From Candidatus Endomicrobiellum guadaloupense (lineage in GTDB: Bacteria > Elusimicrobiota > Endomicrobiia > Endomicrobiales > Endomicrobiaceae): a stretch of DNA of 41,185 bases. A program made the position numbers and the translations under genes. The stretch spans positions 1 to 41,185 of the forward strand of contig JAITJN010000058.1 in NCBI GenBank assembly GCA_031278895.1, written 5' to 3'. Position 1 is the stretch's first letter. Every line of letters starts with the position of its first letter. Positions 1 to 8,581 of the stretch are shown here, one piece after another. The notes under the pieces were generated by a model. The model was not told the origin of the DNA. It worked only from the letters and a program-made list of their open reading frames with translations, and made no database searches.

Positions 1-125
1 TAGAGTTAAGAAAGCCAATATATACACAGACAGCAGCATATGGACACTTTGGAAGGAAAGAAAAAGATTTTAAATGGGAGGATACAAATAAAGTTTCCGA
101 ACTTCAAAAGGCAATAAAAATTTAA
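1..125 (+). CDS. metK: S-adenosylmethionine synthase, C-terminal end (partial)
   Basis: The first complete codon is at base 3 and the frame stays open to a TAA at 123-125. The peptide contains [17 protein letters not shown] followed by a DFKWED-type tail, which is the conserved C-terminal end of MetK, the enzyme that makes S-adenosylmethionine from ATP and methionine. Only about 40 codons are inside the window. It is convergent with rsmG and is closed by a strong palindromic hairpin that overlaps its stop codon. S-adenosylmethionine is the methyl donor for RsmG and RsmD encoded nearby, but no operon link is implied. Confidence 0.88.
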   Translation, partial: ELRKPIYTQTAAYGHFGRKEKDFKWEDTNKVSELQKAIKI

Positions 126-141
126 ATTTTTATTGCCTTTT
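106..141. terminator. Perfect palindromic hairpin terminator after metK
   Basis: The 36 bases are identical to their own reverse complement: an A-run, GGCAAT, an A/T core, ATTGCC and a T-run. This gives a long stem with a U-tract on either strand, so it could stop transcription from both directions. It overlaps the metK stop codon. The roughly 260 bases from here to rsmG hold no gene that I can support. Confidence 0.75.
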
Positions 142-403
142 GCTCTATCTCTACCTAGTTAATTTATAAAAATACAACATACTTTGTAGTTTATTCTTAT
201 CCTAAGTCAAAAGATGCTATAAAATTTCGCCTATATTCACATGAGCGAAAGGTATTTGTGCTACGAAACATAGAACCTTTAGTATAGCTCATTAAATATA
301 TAGAGTTGCAAATCAATATCTTATTCTATAATATTAGTATCCATTAAAATTCTACAAAATAATAGATTAGAGTCAAAAATACGAATACCTTTACGAGTAA
401 GAA

Positions 404-1153
404 CTACAGAGGTTTCTTTTCAGGGGTTCCTGATTTACGAGGAAATTTAGACGGAGTATTTTTATATTTTTTGAAGATGAGAATACAATAACCAAGTTCT
501 TGCTCTGGCAAATTATAAGGAATAGTTTTTTCTAATTTTGCTCCAAGATGTTTTAATGCATTTTCAAGTGATGGTAGACCCTCTTCAATGCTTTCAGCAG
601 ATTTTTTTGTTTTATGAACGACAAAATAACCACCAACTTTTAAAAGAGGTATACAAATTTCAAGGTTAGGGGAAAACTTACTTACGGCTCTAGATAAAAC
701 AAAATCATAGTGTTGTCTATATTTAGGATTTTGTCCAATTTCTTCAGCCCTTGTATTCAATATTTCCATATTGAGATTAAGTTTATTGTTTACATTTTCA
801 AGGAATTTGCACTTTTTTGTTATAGCCTCTACTAATGTCATTTTGATGTTAGGCAAAACAATTTTTACAGGTATTCCAGGCATTCCTGAACCTGTACCAA
901 TATCTGCTACATTTAAAAGAGCATCTTTGCTCGCAATATCGTTTATACACTTAGCGCTATATAAACTGTCGCAAAAATGTCTATAAATTAATTCTTTTTC
1001 ATTTCTAAATGAGATAAGATTTAAGATTTTGTTCCATTCTGTAAGTTCTGTAAAATACTCCTCAAACTTTTTTTTTATTTCTTGCGAAAAAAAACTAATA
1101 ATATTATTTGAAGCGTATTCTTGAAATTTTATAAAAAGTTCTTCATTTATCAT
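404..1153 (-). CDS. rsmG: 16S rRNA (guanine527-N7)-methyltransferase RsmG
   Basis: RsmG (GidB) methylates N7 of G527 in the 16S rRNA 530 loop using S-adenosylmethionine. The 249-residue protein has the family N-terminal helical segment with FTELTEWNKILNLIS, the SAM-binding loop VADIGTGSGMPG near residues 102-113, an acidic strand end LVEAITKKCKFLE, and the basic C-terminal tail ending KFPRKSGTPEKKPL typical of the family. Length is slightly above the usual 210-240 residues because of a longer N-terminus. It lies about 3 kb downstream of mnmG on the same strand; mnmG and rsmG are near the replication origin in many bacteria. The intervening three genes are unrelated to tRNA or rRNA modification. 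Confidence 0.95.
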   Translation of the reverse strand: MINEELFIKFQEYASNNIISFFSQEIKKKFEEYFTELTEWNKILNLISFRNEKELIYRHFCDSLYSAKCINDIASKDALLNVADIGTGSGMPGIPVKIVLPNIKMTLVEAITKKCKFLENVNNKLNLNMEILNTRAEEIGQNPKYRQHYDFVLSRAVSKFSPNLEICIPLLKVGGYFVVHKTKKSAESIEEGLPSLENALKHLGAKLEKTIPYNLPEQELGYCILIFKKYKNTPSKFPRKSGTPEKKPL

Positions 1154-1182
1154 TCTTTAAGATTCTTCTATTTCAGTAAATT

Positions 1183-1677
1183 TTATTTCTTAATGCTCTT
1201 TAACAATTCTTCTGCTCTTTGGTTTTTTGCATCGGGGCTTGCCATTGCATTTTTTTGATATTCATCAGCTTGTTTTTCTGCCTCATCTCTTACTTTTGCT
1301 GCATCTTTTAACGCATCCTTAATTTTATTAAGTTCATCTTTTTCTTTCTGGTTAGCAGTATCTCTTATGTTTTTTGCTTTCTTTTCTAAAACCTCTGCAT
1401 CAGACTCAGAAGATTTCCTCTCAGATGCAGCCAGCTTTTTTTTCTGAGCAGCACTTTTCTTAACTACATCTTCGTCATCAGCAGCTTTTCTTTTCATAGC
1501 TTTAACATCTTCTTTTATTTTTTTTGTCTCTTCAGATGCTTGGCGTTTAAGCTCTTTAGCTTCAGCTTCAGTTTTCACTTTCTCAATAGCGTCATGATCT
1601 GTCTGAGCAAACAAGTATATCGGTGTTAAAGTAAAAATAAAGAACATTGCAAAAAAGCTTGCTACAAATTTTTTCAT
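1183..1677 (-). CDS. Exported Lys/Glu/Ala-rich coiled-coil protein
   Basis: No family was recognised. The protein begins with a signal peptide (MKKFVASFFAMFFIFTL, cleavage likely after FAQ) and the rest is almost entirely charged helix with Lys, Glu, Ala and Asp, with no Trp and no predicted fold other than a long coiled coil. It is probably periplasmic. A start at 1683 (MQMKK) is possible, but the AGGAG ribosome binding site is only about 3 bases from that ATG; the ATG at 1677 has normal spacing and overlaps the SemiSWEET stop as ATGA, so I chose it. That overlap implies translational coupling with the upstream sugar transporter. Function is unknown; a structural or stress role is only a guess. 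Confidence 0.75.
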   Translation of the reverse strand: MKKFVASFFAMFFIFTLTPIYLFAQTDHDAIEKVKTEAEAKELKRQASEETKKIKEDVKAMKRKAADDEDVVKKSAAQKKKLAASERKSSESDAEVLEKKAKNIRDTANQKEKDELNKIKDALKDAAKVRDEAEKQADEYQKNAMASPDAKNQRAEELLKSIKK

Positions 1678-1967
1678 TTGCATTCTCCTTGTTTTTTAAG
1701 CAATTTATCTGCTCTGTCGTATTTTATTTTCAAAATAACTTGAGTACTAGAAACTATGAGCATGACAATATTTGTAATGTATATAGGTGTTTTGTGGACT
1801 ATTAAACCATATATAATCCAAAGGATTAAGCCTACTGAAAAAATAATGAAAGTTTGTATTGATATACCTTTCGCTGATTTTAATTTATATGTTTTATAAA
1901 CTTGAGGAATGAAAGCAACCATTGAAAAAAAGCCTGCGATAAATCCAAGATATTCTAAATAATCCAT
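1674..1967 (-). CDS. SemiSWEET sugar transporter (MtN3/PQ-loop family)
   Basis: SemiSWEETs are three-helix-bundle proteins that dimerise to form a bidirectional sugar channel in the inner membrane. The 97-residue product has three hydrophobic segments (about residues 5-25, 38-58 and 64-85), the PQ motif in FIPQVYKTYK near the end of helix 1, and a GISIQTF segment before helix 2, all as in bacterial SemiSWEETs. The length matches the family (85-105). An AGGAGA ribosome binding site precedes the ATG. It overlaps the 3' end of the EFR1 gene by 13 bases and the following coiled-coil gene by 4 bases. For an endosymbiont, passive sugar uptake from the host is a plausible role, feeding the ROK kinase encoded elsewhere in the window. 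Confidence 0.9.
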   Translation of the reverse strand: MDYLEYLGFIAGFFSMVAFIPQVYKTYKLKSAKGISIQTFIIFSVGLILWIIYGLIVHKTPIYITNIVMLIVSSTQVILKIKYDRADKLLKKQGECK

Positions 1968-2785
1968 TTCTTTATCTCCTCAATTGATAATGCCTTATAT
2001 GTTTTGCGCAGCAAAAAGGATTTAATTGCATGGTTTTGACAATAAGAAATACATCTCATGCACACTTGGCACTTCATGCCATTAAAAACTGGATACTTAT
2101 TTGCATCATATTCAATATTTTTAACAGGACATATTTTAATACAAAGCCCACATTTAATGCATTTATTTTTCTCTACCGCAAATCTTACAATTTTTTGAAA
2201 GATTTTTCCTCTCCATCTATTTGTTATAAAGTTTGTGATGGCAAAACAAACTTTAAAAAATATATTAGTTTTGTAATGTTGTGCCGATCCATCAACCAAT
2301 TGATTGGCAAAAAGTTCAATTTTTTTGTAAGCTTTTTCTCTTTTTAGAATATTTTTTTCTTCTTTTTTGACAGCTATAAAATTGTTTGGCATTAAAAAAT
2401 CTTGAGCTCCAATAATGTTGTATCCTTTATTGTTAAGAACACAACTGAAATTTCCAGCTGTATTTAATGATGAATCTCCCATAGTTGTAAATACAAAAAC
2501 TTCAGCTCCGTTACCGGTTGGCAAGTTGTTTATAAAATCTTTGACAACAGGAAATGTGTTCCAACATGCAACTGTAAAACCGATACCTATAATATGCGAC
2601 AATTTTATGTCTTTAGAATTTGCTTTTGCTAAATCATAGATAGATACTACACAGCCACTCTCTTCCATTGTTGTAGCAATTTTTTTTGCTGCAAGATAAG
2701 TGTTGCCTGTGCCTGAAAAGCAATAAATATCAATAGCTTTATTTTTCAAGTTTTTTCTGCTTTCTTTCTTCTTTTTGTTTTTCAA
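1955..2785 (-). CDS. EFR1-type protein: flavodoxin-like domain plus two 4Fe-4S clusters
   Basis: The N-terminal part carries a flavodoxin-type FMN phosphate loop, YCFSGTGNT, near residues 21-29. The C-terminal part has two ferredoxin motifs, CIKCGLCIKICP and CQVCMRCISYCQ, enough for two 4Fe-4S clusters. This arrangement is the EFR1 family, soluble electron carriers of mostly anaerobic bacteria; the partner is unknown. The length (276) is normal. The first ATG lies inside the 3' end of mnmG and gives a very basic leader; a TTG at 2749 would give a start closer to the flavodoxin strand, so the true start is uncertain. It begins a tightly overlapping run with SemiSWEET and the coiled-coil gene. 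Confidence 0.88.
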   Translation of the reverse strand: MKNKKKKESRKNLKNKAIDIYCFSGTGNTYLAAKKIATTMEESGCVVSIYDLAKANSKDIKLSHIIGIGFTVACWNTFPVVKDFINNLPTGNGAEVFVFTTMGDSSLNTAGNFSCVLNNKGYNIIGAQDFLMPNNFIAVKKEEKNILKREKAYKKIELFANQLVDGSAQHYKTNIFFKVCFAITNFITNRWRGKIFQKIVRFAVEKNKCIKCGLCIKICPVKNIEYDANKYPVFNGMKCQVCMRCISYCQNHAIKSFLLRKTYKALSIEEIKKWII

Positions 2786-4526
2786 GATATATTGTAAGTA
2801 TTGCTATATCAGATGGCTTTATTGCATGGACTCTTGAAGCTTGTCCTATAGTTTGAGGACGAACTTCTTTTAATCTTTGTTTTGTTTCAGATGAAAAAGA
2901 ATCAATTTTATCGTAATCAAAATTCTCAGGGATTTGACGATCTTCATTCTTTTTCATTTTATTTGCCATTTTATTCTGGATTTCTATATATCCTTCATAT
3001 TTTTTATGTATATAAACTTCTTCTTTTGCTTTTTCTAATGACCAAGGCGCTAAATCTTCATCAGAAGGAAGATTATCTGTAATACCTTCATAAATGTCTG
3101 ACAGAGTTTGTCTATAAAGAACAAACTTTCTGTAAGCTTTTCCTGAAATCAACCCTAAAGAATGACCGATATCCATAAGTCTTAAATCTGTGTTGTCGTT
3201 TCTTATAGAGAGTCTATATTCGGCCCTTGATGTAAACATTCTATAAGGCTCATCCATTCCTCTAGTTGTTATGTCATCTATAAGTATACCGATATAAGAT
3301 TCATTTCTCTTAAGTATAAGAGGATCTCTTCCCAAAACTTTCAACCCTGCATTTATACCAGCCACAAAACCTTGAGACGCTGCTTCTTCATAGCCTGTAG
3401 TACCGTTTATCTGTCCGCCTAAGAAAAGATTTTCAACTGTTTTAGTTTCTAAAGTTTTCTTTATCTGAAGAGGACTTGAATAATCGTATTCAATAGCATA
3501 CCCATATCTTATAACCTTTGCATTTTCAAGACCTGCAATTGAATTTATCATCTGTTGCTGTAAGTTAAAAGGTAATCCCGTATAAAGGCCATTTAGATAA
3601 ACTTCATTAGTATTATATCCTTCCGGCTCTACAAATATATGATGGTTAGTTTTTTCTGGGTAACGCTCTATTTTCTCTTCTATTGCAGGGCAATATCTAG
3701 GACTTTTGCTATTTACTTTGCCAATAGGAATAGATGATAATTCAAGATTGTCACCAACTATCTTGTGTGTTTTAGGGTTTGTGTAAGTCAACCAGCAAGA
3801 AAGTTGCTTTAGACTTTTTCTCCACTGTTCTACTTCAGTAAAATGTGAGAAAGGTCTTGGCTTTTCATCGCCAAGTTGTTCAGTCATTTTAGAATAATCT
3901 ATGGATAAAGAATTAATTCTTGGGGTTGTTGTTGTTTTAAATCTTCCAAGAACAAGTCCACAGTCTTCAGTCAAAGATTTTGATAGATAAGATGTTGCTT
4001 TCTCATTGAATCTTCCGCCTTCAAAATACATTTTTCCAAGATGTATAGTTCCTTTTAAAAATGTTCCTGTAGTTACTACTACAGCATCTGTATCAATAGT
4101 TTCGCCTGTTAGTAGTTTAACCCCACAAACTTTTCCATTTTTTACTATAAGAGAAGTAGCTTCGGATTGTAATATTTCAAGATTTGGTTGATTTTGCAGA
4201 GATTTTGACATTAATACTGAATAAAGCTCTTTATCACATTGTGCTCTTGGAGACCATACTGCAGGGCCTCTTGAGCTATTCAATACTTTAAATTGGAGTC
4301 CAGCATGATCTGTTATCCAGCCCATTTCCCCACCCATTGCATCTATTTCTCTTACCATCTGACCTTTTGCAATTCCACCTATAGCAGGGTTACAAGGCAT
4401 TCTTGCTATTGAATCAACATTTAATGTAATTATTAGTGTTTTAAGCCTCATTCTTGCACATGCCAGCGATGCTTCACAACCTGCATGCCCCGCTCCAATA
4501 ACCACAACTTGATATTTTCTTTCCAT
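2739..4526 (-). CDS. mnmG: tRNA uridine-5-carboxymethylaminomethyl modification enzyme MnmG
   Basis: MnmG (GidA) works with MnmE to install the cmnm5 group on wobble U34 of several tRNAs, using FAD and methylene-tetrahydrofolate. The dinucleotide-binding motif GAGHAGCE is at residues 11-18, followed by the family signatures MPCNPAIGGIAKGQ, GTFLKGTIHLG and GQINGTTGYEEAASQG, and the C-terminal helical part includes RPQTIGQASRV, here followed by a short Lys-rich tail. Length 595 is a little shorter than the usual 610-630. The partner mnmE is not in this window. The 3' end overlaps the EFR1 gene by 47 bases. Confidence 0.96.
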   Translation of the reverse strand: MERKYQVVVIGAGHAGCEASLACARMRLKTLIITLNVDSIARMPCNPAIGGIAKGQMVREIDAMGGEMGWITDHAGLQFKVLNSSRGPAVWSPRAQCDKELYSVLMSKSLQNQPNLEILQSEATSLIVKNGKVCGVKLLTGETIDTDAVVVTTGTFLKGTIHLGKMYFEGGRFNEKATSYLSKSLTEDCGLVLGRFKTTTTPRINSLSIDYSKMTEQLGDEKPRPFSHFTEVEQWRKSLKQLSCWLTYTNPKTHKIVGDNLELSSIPIGKVNSKSPRYCPAIEEKIERYPEKTNHHIFVEPEGYNTNEVYLNGLYTGLPFNLQQQMINSIAGLENAKVIRYGYAIEYDYSSPLQIKKTLETKTVENLFLGGQINGTTGYEEAASQGFVAGINAGLKVLGRDPLILKRNESYIGILIDDITTRGMDEPYRMFTSRAEYRLSIRNDNTDLRLMDIGHSLGLISGKAYRKFVLYRQTLSDIYEGITDNLPSDEDLAPWSLEKAKEEVYIHKKYEGYIEIQNKMANKMKKNEDRQIPENFDYDKIDSFSSETKQRLKEVRPQTIGQASRVHAIKPSDIAILTIYLEKQKEERKQKKLEK

Positions 4527-5116
4527 TTACCAATCCTTTCTAAAATTATAGATAATTCTCGAGACAATTTTAGCTTTTTGCATGTTAAAAATCAATTTTT
4601 TGTAGAATATCACAACATATAGGACATTTAGCCATTTAAGGAGCTAACAATGTACCCAGTTCCGACAGCTAACCGCGCTGACTGCAATTATACCAAATTC
4701 CCTAAAAAACAGGGAAAATACAGGAAATTTGTGGCTTTTTCAAGCTTTCAAAATGGAACTGCCCTAATCCGCCCGTCATAACATTAAGCCCAAAATCAAA
4801 AATTCCCTAAAAACTTATCAGGAAAATAATATCTCTTTTTTGCATAATTTAAGGATTTGAACTTAAAATCTTCTGCGATATCCAACATATTCTCACGATC
4901 GTGTCCTTAAATATTGTCCTATAATCTGTTGGTTTGTCTGCATTCGTGATTGACGGATATTATTTGCAAGGTTATTAACTATGTCCCAGGCTGCCGAAAT
5001 AAATAATATAGGATTATTGATGGCTGTATTGAGAAAATATTCTCAAGACATAGCCGCGCCACAACCAGCCGAACCTTCCGCTCGTTTTGGAAATAAGCAC
5101 CAAAGTGTATTTTTTA
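4527..5116. other. Gene-free decay zone upstream of mnmG
   Basis: No intact gene is seen. There is a short inverted repeat (TTCCCT, AAAAAAC, AGGGAA) near 4698-4717 without a clear U-tract. Broken minus-strand frames at 4796-5006 look like former coding sequence and are listed separately. The mnmG promoter should lie at the left edge of this stretch, but I could not single out a convincing -35/-10 pair. Confidence 0.5.
4796..5006 (-). pseudogene. Eroded coding remnant, family not recognised
   Basis: Reading the minus strand, one frame gives ISAAWDIVNNLANNIRQS and continues to an internal stop near 4899; the next frame then gives ENMLDIAEDFKFKSLNYAKK and runs to a TGA at 4796. The amino-acid composition of both pieces looks like real protein, and together they suggest one gene broken by a frameshift and lacking its start. 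I do not recognise the family. It lies in a zone of other gene remnants (DUF4143 ATPase, Ymh), so it may belong to the same lost accessory block. Confidence 0.35.
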
Positions 5117-5820
5117 TTATGTCCTGTTGATTATCTTGTGATGGAATGCCGCAAAAACATTTAACTGTTTTATACCATTATGCGATGTTTTTGCTTCAAA
5201 GTCTCTGGTTAAAAGAAATTTTGGGTTGTGGTCTTTTATTGCGTTAAGCGGCGTTAGTTCTCATTCAAGCGTTTTTGTATCTGCTACGGTATCTGCCACC
5301 TGATAATATTCTATACCGTCGGAGCTCTCCACTACAAAATCTACTTCTTTGTCTGCTACTTTACCTATGTAAACTTTGTATCCGCGCCTTAAAAGCTCAA
5401 GATATACTATATTTTCAAGAATATGTCCTCTGTCGGCTTTTTTGTCGCCTAATAGATAGTAGCGCAAGCCGATGTCCACAAGATAATATTTATCAAGTGT
5501 TTGCAAAAGTTTTTTGCCTTTAACATCGTATCTGCTTACTTTATACAGAATATAGCTTTCCCTGAATGCGTCAATATAATTCTCTATCGTAATAGGCAAC
5601 GTCTTTATGCCGTCAGATGTCATTGTATCGCTGGCATAAATTTTATTACGCTTTCAAGTCTGCTGACATCGCGTATTTTTTTATTCTCAACAACATCTTT
5701 AAGAACTATCGTGTTATATATTCCACCGAGATAATCTCTTATTTGTTGTTTATCGTTATCTAATTGCAAAGCATACGGGAAAGAACTATTTTCAAGATAT
5801 TTGCTATAGGATATTAGGAT
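5117..5820 (-). pseudogene. Remnant of AAA ATPase with DUF4143 C-terminal domain
   Basis: The intact family couples an N-terminal AAA_14 ATPase to a DUF4143 domain, often a restriction-nuclease-like fold. Here only the C-terminal half survives. Fragment one has FPYALQLDNDKQQIRDYL and GIYNTIVLKDVVENKKIRDV; a frameshift near 5625-5635 moves to fragment two with KGKKLLQTLDKYYLVDIGLR, HILENIVYLELLRRGY and KEVDFVVESSDGIEYYQVA; an in-frame TGA at 5261-5263 interrupts it; the frame then continues with ELTPLNAIKDHNPKFLLT to a TAA at 5117. The ATPase domain and start are missing. So there is a 5' deletion, a frameshift and a nonsense codon. No function is expected. Confidence 0.8.
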
Positions 5821-5827
5821 TCCTTAA

Positions 5828-6106
5828 ATCTGTGACTTAACAGAAGATGGTGGAGAGTTATTTCAAAAAGCTTTTTCCCCAAATAATCTTTATCTTTTCT
5901 TTAATTCGCTTATATCAGATAGCGAAAAGAGTGAATTTAAAGGTCTGAAAGAATTATTAGAAGATATCTTTCATTTAATTAGAAATCCTGCAGCTCATAC
6001 GCCTAAAATAAATTGGAAAATTGATGAAGATAAAGCTCTCGATGTATTAACAATAATATCTTTTGCTCATAAGTACTTAGATGAATGCCATCCTTTTCCT
6101 AAATAA
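5828..6106 (+). pseudogene. C-terminal remnant of Ymh family (TIGR02391) protein
   Basis: An open frame of about 92 codons without a start codon reads GGELFQKAFSPNN, LKELLEDIFHLIRNPAAH and LTIISFAHKYLDECH, ending at TAA. The HLIRNPAAH motif and the closing helix match the C-terminal domain of the Ymh/TIGR02391 family, found next to restriction-modification and defence genes. The N-terminal half is absent and a stop precedes the frame. It abuts the remnant DUF4143 ATPase on the opposite strand. Identification rests on motif recall, not on a search. Confidence 0.6.
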
Positions 6107-6225
6107 ACAATATAATTTCTATTTTTTGGGAGTGAACTCTTTCGGTTGACAGTAGAGAGCGCAAGGATCATTTATGGCAAATTTGGCTGGTTTGTTCCGA
6201 CAATAGCGCTCTCTCGGTTCGGAAA

Positions 6226-6247
6226 ACGAAAAAGCCCCGACGTGGCT
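6226..6247 (-). terminator. Probable terminator downstream of tRNA-Ser
   Basis: On the minus strand AGCC, a 6-8 base loop and GGCT form a short GC-rich stem followed by TTTTTCG. It lies about 45 bases after the 3' end of tRNA-Ser and points the right way. The stem is short, so confidence is moderate. Confidence 0.5.
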
Positions 6248-6290
6248 ATGCCAAATCAGGGAATGTTTACATTAGAGCTAGACTATACGA

Positions 6291-6378
6291 CGGAGAGAGA
6301 GGGATTCGAACCCTCGATACGGTTTCCCGTATATCAGTTTTCGAGACTGACGCCTTCAACCAACTCGGCCATCTCTCC
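6291..6378 (-). tRNA. tRNA-Ser (CGA)
   Basis: The minus strand folds as a class II tRNA. The acceptor GGAGAGA pairs with TCTCTCC and the discriminator is G. The anticodon arm TCAGT/ACTGA encloses CTCGAAA, giving anticodon CGA for UCG codons. A long variable arm (TACGGG with CCGTA) and a T arm GAGGGTTCGAATCCCTC follow. The long variable arm supports serine. CCA is not encoded and must be added after transcription. It sits at the edge of a zone of broken accessory genes. Confidence 0.95.
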
Positions 6379-6447
6379 AATACTTCTTATAGTTTTTTGA
6401 TTTACCTATAAGACATTATTATAGCAAACATGCTATCTTCTTTATCA

Positions 6448-8577
6448 TTATAAACTGAATCCTCCATCCCAACTAGAGTCACGCCAAGGATAGAATATTT
6501 CAGTAGGATTCTCGTCATCATAACCCAAATTATTGCTGCGTTTACTAAATGGCATATTGGTTTTCATGCCAAATTTAACCTCAATTTTTTCCTCTATGTA
6601 AGGTCTTTTACTATAGATTATTCCCAAATTATAGCAGTGGCAATCTCTATAGAGTTTTAACTCCTGTTCATTTAATTTTGAATACTTTGAATACATAGTA
6701 TTCATTGCAATTGTACATCTTAAAGTATAATCAAGTCTCCATTTTGGACTGAGCCATAAACCAAAACCTATAACATTATCTATACTACTATTTCTATATG
6801 CTTCTTTAGGATTGTCAAAACGTTGATAAAATAATCCAAAATTAAAAAAAAGTGTTCGCATTGTAGGATCTACAATGTGTCCTCCAATATTCAAATCAAA
6901 TTTTAATGAATTGAATTTAAATATTGGATCTATTACTTGAGATTCCTCAAATATAGCAGTAATATAGTGTTTTGGCGTCCAAGTTATATTAGTGGTAAGA
7001 GGGCTCCATTTTATAGATGGAACATCTCTATAACGCATAAGGTTATATCTTATACGAGTTTCAACTTGTGTTTTATCTCCTACATACATAATATTTTTTA
7101 AATCAATATTATTTCTTACTATTCCATAATCTCTTAGTTTTGTATCTATATCTAAGGAGTTTGTTTTTGTTCTAGCTTCTCCTGTATAATTCGCATTCCA
7201 ATCCATCCAACTTGTAGCTCTAAATCTTGTATTAAAATTCCCTCCGTAAGTAGTAAAAAAAGCGTTTTTCAGTTCATTTTTATTATCTTTGTCATACCAG
7301 TTTTCAGTTGCCTTTAATCCAGGTGTTAGAGTAAATCTTTTGCCTATTTTAAAAGATCTATTTATTCCATACTCAAACTTAGCTGTACTTTTATAAAATA
7401 GACCTGCCGTACTCACTCTAGTTTCATATTTTTTATAAGTATTACTGTATTCCACCAAAGCTTTATGTTTTATTCCCCAAATGAGATCTCTTTGATAGCT
7501 TGACCACTTTATTATTGGGACATCAATAGAAGTTATTTCATATTTAGTATTGTCATATTTAGCTCTATAGTCAAAACTAAAATTTAAACTTGATTTGGCC
7601 CAATGCCTTGTAAAAGAAATAAAGGAGTGTAAGTTATTTACTGTTCTGTCCCAGTTGCTCTGATTATAATAGTTGTTTAGTGTGTTATCACTTTGGAATT
7701 CGCCTTGAGATCTTAGAGTCCAAGTATTATTTATTCTCTGAAAACAATTAGGTCTTAAATACCATCTTTTTTTATTAATGAACAGATCTTCTGTATAATA
7801 AGTATCAACATTTAACATACCTCCATTTGTCACATAATTGATCTCTCCACCATACCCAGTACCTCTCTTGCCTAAATGATCATATTTAGCTTTAACCATA
7901 GAATTATCGCTTAAAGAACAAGAAACGATCGTCTTAAGAGTAAACCCTTCATCCCATGTATACCCAGGTTCAAGAGTCACTTTTAATCGTGAGCCGAAGC
8001 CCCTTCCACTTTTTAACGACTTTGTTATAAAAGGAAAATATAATACTGGGATTTTTCCAATATAAAAAATAGGGTTATAAATTGTAACTCTTTTATTTAA
8101 CACAAGATTTGCGCGATGTGCCTTAAAATAGGTATGTGGTTCGTCTAAATCACAAGTTGAAAGCGTCACATGTTTTAATTTGAAGGTATCTTTACCGAGC
8201 CTATTCATATATTTTGAACGCACAAACAAAAAGTTTGAAGAAGAAACAAAAGATTCTTTTATCACGCCTGTTTCATTGTCGTAGTTATAGACTATGCTTT
8301 CAGAATGCGTTATGTCACTATTTTCTTCTATGGTAACATTTCCTAACGCTGTCATGCTTTTTTTTTGTATAAGAAACTCAACATAATCGGCAAAGACTTT
8401 TTTATTATCCCAGTCCAATACAACATGTCCTTGAGCGATTACTTTCCCTTCAATTTCATCATATTCAAGAGCATCAGCAGATATACCAACTTCGTTAGAA
8501 GCAAAAACAAAAGGCAATAACAAAAAAATTATAAAAATAGAGGCAATAAATTTTTCTGAAATTCTCTTAAGTATCAT
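6448..8577 (-). CDS. lptD: LPS-assembly outer-membrane protein LptD
   Basis: LptD forms the outer-membrane beta-barrel that inserts lipopolysaccharide into the outer leaflet. A signal peptide covers about residues 1-26 (hydrophobic core then FASNE). Residues 30-110 form an OstA/LptA-type jellyroll with ISADALEYDEIEGKVIAQG, which receives LPS from the periplasmic bridge. The rest, to residue 709, is rich in aromatic residues and alternating beta-strands, as expected of the barrel. Length is within the family range. It follows the ROK kinase gene by 4 bases and ends the long minus-strand run; msbA and kdsD, two other LPS genes, are in the same run. The disulfide cysteines of the E. coli protein could not be matched with confidence. 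Confidence 0.85.
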   Translation of the reverse strand: MILKRISEKFIASIFIIFLLLPFVFASNEVGISADALEYDEIEGKVIAQGHVVLDWDNKKVFADYVEFLIQKKSMTALGNVTIEENSDITHSESIVYNYDNETGVIKESFVSSSNFLFVRSKYMNRLGKDTFKLKHVTLSTCDLDEPHTYFKAHRANLVLNKRVTIYNPIFYIGKIPVLYFPFITKSLKSGRGFGSRLKVTLEPGYTWDEGFTLKTIVSCSLSDNSMVKAKYDHLGKRGTGYGGEINYVTNGGMLNVDTYYTEDLFINKKRWYLRPNCFQRINNTWTLRSQGEFQSDNTLNNYYNQSNWDRTVNNLHSFISFTRHWAKSSLNFSFDYRAKYDNTKYEITSIDVPIIKWSSYQRDLIWGIKHKALVEYSNTYKKYETRVSTAGLFYKSTAKFEYGINRSFKIGKRFTLTPGLKATENWYDKDNKNELKNAFFTTYGGNFNTRFRATSWMDWNANYTGEARTKTNSLDIDTKLRDYGIVRNNIDLKNIMYVGDKTQVETRIRYNLMRYRDVPSIKWSPLTTNITWTPKHYITAIFEESQVIDPIFKFNSLKFDLNIGGHIVDPTMRTLFFNFGLFYQRFDNPKEAYRNSSIDNVIGFGLWLSPKWRLDYTLRCTIAMNTMYSKYSKLNEQELKLYRDCHCYNLGIIYSKRPYIEEKIEVKFGMKTNMPFSKRSNNLGYDDENPTEIFYPWRDSSWDGGFSL

Positions 8578-8581
8578 TTAA

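Noticed and set aside
4698-4717. Terminator at TTCCCT/AGGGAA
   Set aside because: The stem is short and neither strand has a U-tract after it; no gene ends nearby.
6146-6400. 84-codon plus-strand frame running through tRNA-Ser
   Set aside because: Half of it is the antisense of the tRNA, which gives the false peptide EREGFEPSIRFP often seen in misannotated tRNA regions.
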